A stretch of 64,000 nt of DNA. Origin: Oceanobacillus sp. J11TS1 (GTDB lineage: Bacteria; Bacillota; Bacilli; Bacillales; Amphibacillaceae). Shown piece after piece: positions 61,975 to 64,000 of the stretch (the stretch's first letter is position 1; each line of letters begins with the position of its first letter). The position numbers and the translations under genes are program-made. Where the stretch lies: positions 1 through 64,000 of the forward strand of contig NZ_BORO01000003.1 of NCBI RefSeq assembly GCF_018333215.1, read 5' to 3'. A model generated the notes under the pieces. It searched no databases, was not told where the DNA came from, and worked only from the letters and a program-made list of their open reading frames with translations.

Positions 61975-63858
61975 CTACTTCCTCATTTCTTGATTTAAAA
62001 TATGTGCAAACGATGTATAATCCGTATCCTTTGTCAGTTTATGAAGCAGATAACTATTGGCAGTCATTGCTAATACTTCTTCATAAACTCTAATCAAAAT
62101 AGCTTCATTGCCAGCTTGATCTGGTGTAGCTAATAAGATAACAATGTTGACATCTTGATAATCACGCAACGGTTTATCCAACAAAGCAACTTTAATAAAA
62201 ATACCGTTTTTAAGATGGCTTACATGGGGGAAAGCTAATTTTCCTGCCACTGTTGATTTCGCTTGTTCCCGCGCAATGATACGCTCTGTAAATGCCTCGT
62301 CAACTTCCCCTTCTCGGATCATTTCATCAGACAAAAAGCGAATCACATCTTCGTAGTAATCAAACGTATCGATATGGTAAAAATCTTTTTCCTCAATAAA
62401 ATCTACAAGGACACTTTGATTGAATAACTTTTTATTCTTCACATCTTTATAAACCAAGAATTGCTCTATTTTTAATTTCAGCAATTGGGTATCCAGGATA
62501 TTCTCAATATAGACCACTTTATTAAACAAGCGACTTGTCCAAACGGTAGAAACAATTAAATCGAATTGCTGAATTGCCTCTGTTTCAAGTGCCTCTTCAT
62601 TAAATAAACCGATTTCAATTTGATTACTAAATATTTTCTGTAAATTAATTGTCAATAACTTCGATGTGCTCAGGCCTTGATTTGTGATAATTGCAACCGA
62701 CTTAATTTCACGAATTTGCTGCTCTAATTGCTCCAAATAGACACTAAAATATAACGATAGAAAACCTAGTTCATTAAGCGGGACATCCATATTTATTTCT
62801 TTTTTAATATTTTCAGCCAAAACACTCGATAACTCATAGGCAAACGGAAAGCGCCGCTGTACATCTTCCATCAAATTGTTATTTACCTTTACATCAAAAA
62901 TCAAACGATTGATTAAATGTTTAATATGAAGCTGAATATCTTTACTAAACATCGATTCATCAATCTTAATCGTGTAATAATAATTAATGTCTTGAATTGT
63001 ATTCTTTATAACCCGCTCAAGCATCGAATGCTCATTCTCATTAATCATTTCATCAACAATGGAAGCTCTGCGTCCTAACAGTTGAAGAACGATAACAAAA
63101 ATTTCCTGATTCGGTTTTTCCAGAGCGTATCTATTTGTCATCGCTTCCTTTAATGCTTGAAAGCTTTTAAAGTCTTCTGATTGAAAAACCTGTTGGTCAA
63201 TACCTAAATCTGCATCGATAAAGTTCCCGTTTTCAAGTCTAGATAGCGTTACTTGTGTAGCTAATCGCAATCTTGAAAAAGAGGACTCATCTAAGCTATA
63301 TTTCTTCTTCAAGTCCAATAAATGGCTTTCCATTTCTTCAGGAATTGGCTGCTCTTGATACCTAATAGGAAACTGTTCAATAATCACTTTTCGAATCGCA
63401 AGCTCATTTCCTTCTAATCGTAACCCGACATTTTGTGTTCCATTGATATCCACTGCGTAAGATTGCAGCTTATCTTTTAAATCCGTCACAGTATTATTGA
63501 TAACACTTTTGCTCAAAAACAACTCCTCAGCGATATCATCGATCGTGCTCTTCTTGTAATCTAACAAATGATGAAAAACAGCATCCAGCCGATCCCTCAA
63601 TTCGTTCTCATAGCTATTCATTTCTTGTCTCAAAGTTGCCAGCCGCTCTAAAAATCCATTTTCATCGCTAATAAGCATCGATAAAATATGGTGCTCTTTT
63701 ATGATTTGAGAAGTGCCTTCAAAGTAATCATTGATTTGTGCTATATAATTGGATAGCGTTCGTTGCGATATATTCATTAGATGGGAAAGCTTTCCGGCTG
63801 AAATAGTCTCCGACATAAGCACTTCTGTTATTTTCAAATGCTTTTTATTAAGCTCCAT
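61975..63858 (-). CDS. gutR: PRD-containing transcriptional activator of the sorbitol operon
   Basis: A 627-residue BglG/MtlR-type regulator: N-terminal winged helices (about 10-120, including LSHLMNISQRTLSNYIAQ), two PRD domains (about 190-300 and 305-410), an EIIB-like domain (about 415-500), and a C-terminal EIIA-like domain with histidine in LAFPHVSHL (about 570). Its activity should depend on phosphorylation by HPr and the sorbitol EII. In the second PRD the usual E-x-G-F/Y-x-x-x-H ends LNELGFLSLYF without histidine. GGGGAGGAG precedes the ATG closely. Confidence 0.85.
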   Translation of the reverse strand: MELNKKHLKITEVLMSETISAGKLSHLMNISQRTLSNYIAQINDYFEGTSQIIKEHHILSMLISDENGFLERLATLRQEMNSYENELRDRLDAVFHHLLDYKKSTIDDIAEELFLSKSVINNTVTDLKDKLQSYAVDINGTQNVGLRLEGNELAIRKVIIEQFPIRYQEQPIPEEMESHLLDLKKKYSLDESSFSRLRLATQVTLSRLENGNFIDADLGIDQQVFQSEDFKSFQALKEAMTNRYALEKPNQEIFVIVLQLLGRRASIVDEMINENEHSMLERVIKNTIQDINYYYTIKIDESMFSKDIQLHIKHLINRLIFDVKVNNNLMEDVQRRFPFAYELSSVLAENIKKEINMDVPLNELGFLSLYFSVYLEQLEQQIREIKSVAIITNQGLSTSKLLTINLQKIFSNQIEIGLFNEEALETEAIQQFDLIVSTVWTSRLFNKVVYIENILDTQLLKLKIEQFLVYKDVKNKKLFNQSVLVDFIEEKDFYHIDTFDYYEDVIRFLSDEMIREGEVDEAFTERIIAREQAKSTVAGKLAFPHVSHLKNGIFIKVALLDKPLRDYQDVNIVILLATPDQAGNEAILIRVYEEVLAMTANSYLLHKLTKDTDYTSFAHILNQEMRK

Positions 63859-63884
63859 AACTCCTCCCCTATTCTAATTGGGGA

Positions 63885-64000
63885 TTAACCTCTTGATTTA
63901 CCCCCAGAGATATTGATTGTTGTTCCAGTGATATAGCTTGACTTCTCTGAACTTAGGTAACATACCAAATCAGCAACTTCTGTTAATTGACCAACACGAC
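63885..64000 (-). CDS. C-terminus of a short-chain dehydrogenase (likely sorbitol-6-phosphate dehydrogenase), cut by the window edge
   Basis: The minus strand encodes 38 residues ending in a stop at 63885: RVGQLTEVADLVCYLSSEKS then SYITGTTINISGGKSRG. This is the typical end of an SDR enzyme (E/D-x-A-x-x-V-x-x-L-x-S...Y-I-T-G-x-x-I-x-x-x-G-G). Its place at the head of the sorbitol PTS operon suggests sorbitol-6-phosphate 2-dehydrogenase, which makes fructose-6-phosphate. The N-terminal part lies beyond the window. Confidence 0.75.
   Translation of the reverse strand, partial: RVGQLTEVADLVCYLSSEKSSYITGTTINISGGKSRG

Overview
The window is AT-rich, low-GC Firmicute DNA. It carries B. subtilis-type modules (BceAB/YxeA-type transporter, YwcB/ActP/AcsA, a gamma-type spore protein), CcpA cre sites, a T-box leader and a class IIC group II intron of the Oceanobacillus iheyensis kind. 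The best guess is a spore-forming Bacillaceae of the Oceanobacillus/Virgibacillus/Lentibacillus group; this rests on gene content, not on a database match. No rRNA, tRNA, CRISPR array or intact insertion sequence was seen. Most genes lie on the minus strand.

Layout: 1-5.3 kb, sucrose module (cscB permease, GH32 hydrolase, ROK fructokinase, LacI regulator) with a perfect 28-bp operator and a consensus cre. 5.4-11.2 kb, BceAB-type ABC transporter with YxeA-like protein, divergent from an OmpR-type response regulator and a histidine kinase. 11.3-19.5 kb, gamma-type SASP, then an acetate module: two ActP-type symporters, YwcB, AcsA and a LytS/LytT-type two-component pair with a candidate LytTR operator upstream of acsA. 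20-30 kb, RDD protein, class I aldolase, chemoreceptor with a sigma-D-type promoter, M20 amidohydrolase plus YfcC-type permease, LysE exporter and two nucleoside hydrolases. 30-36.8 kb, atypical BCCT carrier, panE divergent from panBCD, and small membrane proteins.

36.9-41.2 kb is an accessory patch. A roughly 340-bp duplication of the 3' end of a DAACS symporter gene flanks about 2.7 kb. That interval holds a small membrane protein with an overlapping leader ORF, a gutted group IIC intron sitting on a terminator, a secreted orphan protein and an IS256-type remnant carrying a MITE-like inverted repeat. 41.6-46.3 kb has hypotheticals, a Nudix hydrolase, an EamA transporter and an MFS gene that is frameshifted and preceded by a T-box riboswitch. 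46.5-51.3 kb is a four-carbon sugar-acid (threonate-like) operon with its RpiR regulator and palindromic operator. 51.4-58.8 kb has a 2OG-Fe dioxygenase, an NCS1 permease and a hydantoinase/oxoprolinase pair with cupin proteins. 59.5-64 kb is a sorbitol PTS operon (regulator, GutM, EIIC, EIIBC, EIIA) with the C-terminus of an SDR at the right edge.

The most unusual non-coding feature is a set of four intergenic arrays (about 53 units in all) of a GAGCG core repeated every 20-21 bp, always in the same orientation, at about 0.1, 8.7, 19.9 and 27.8 kb. They look neither coding nor CRISPR-like.
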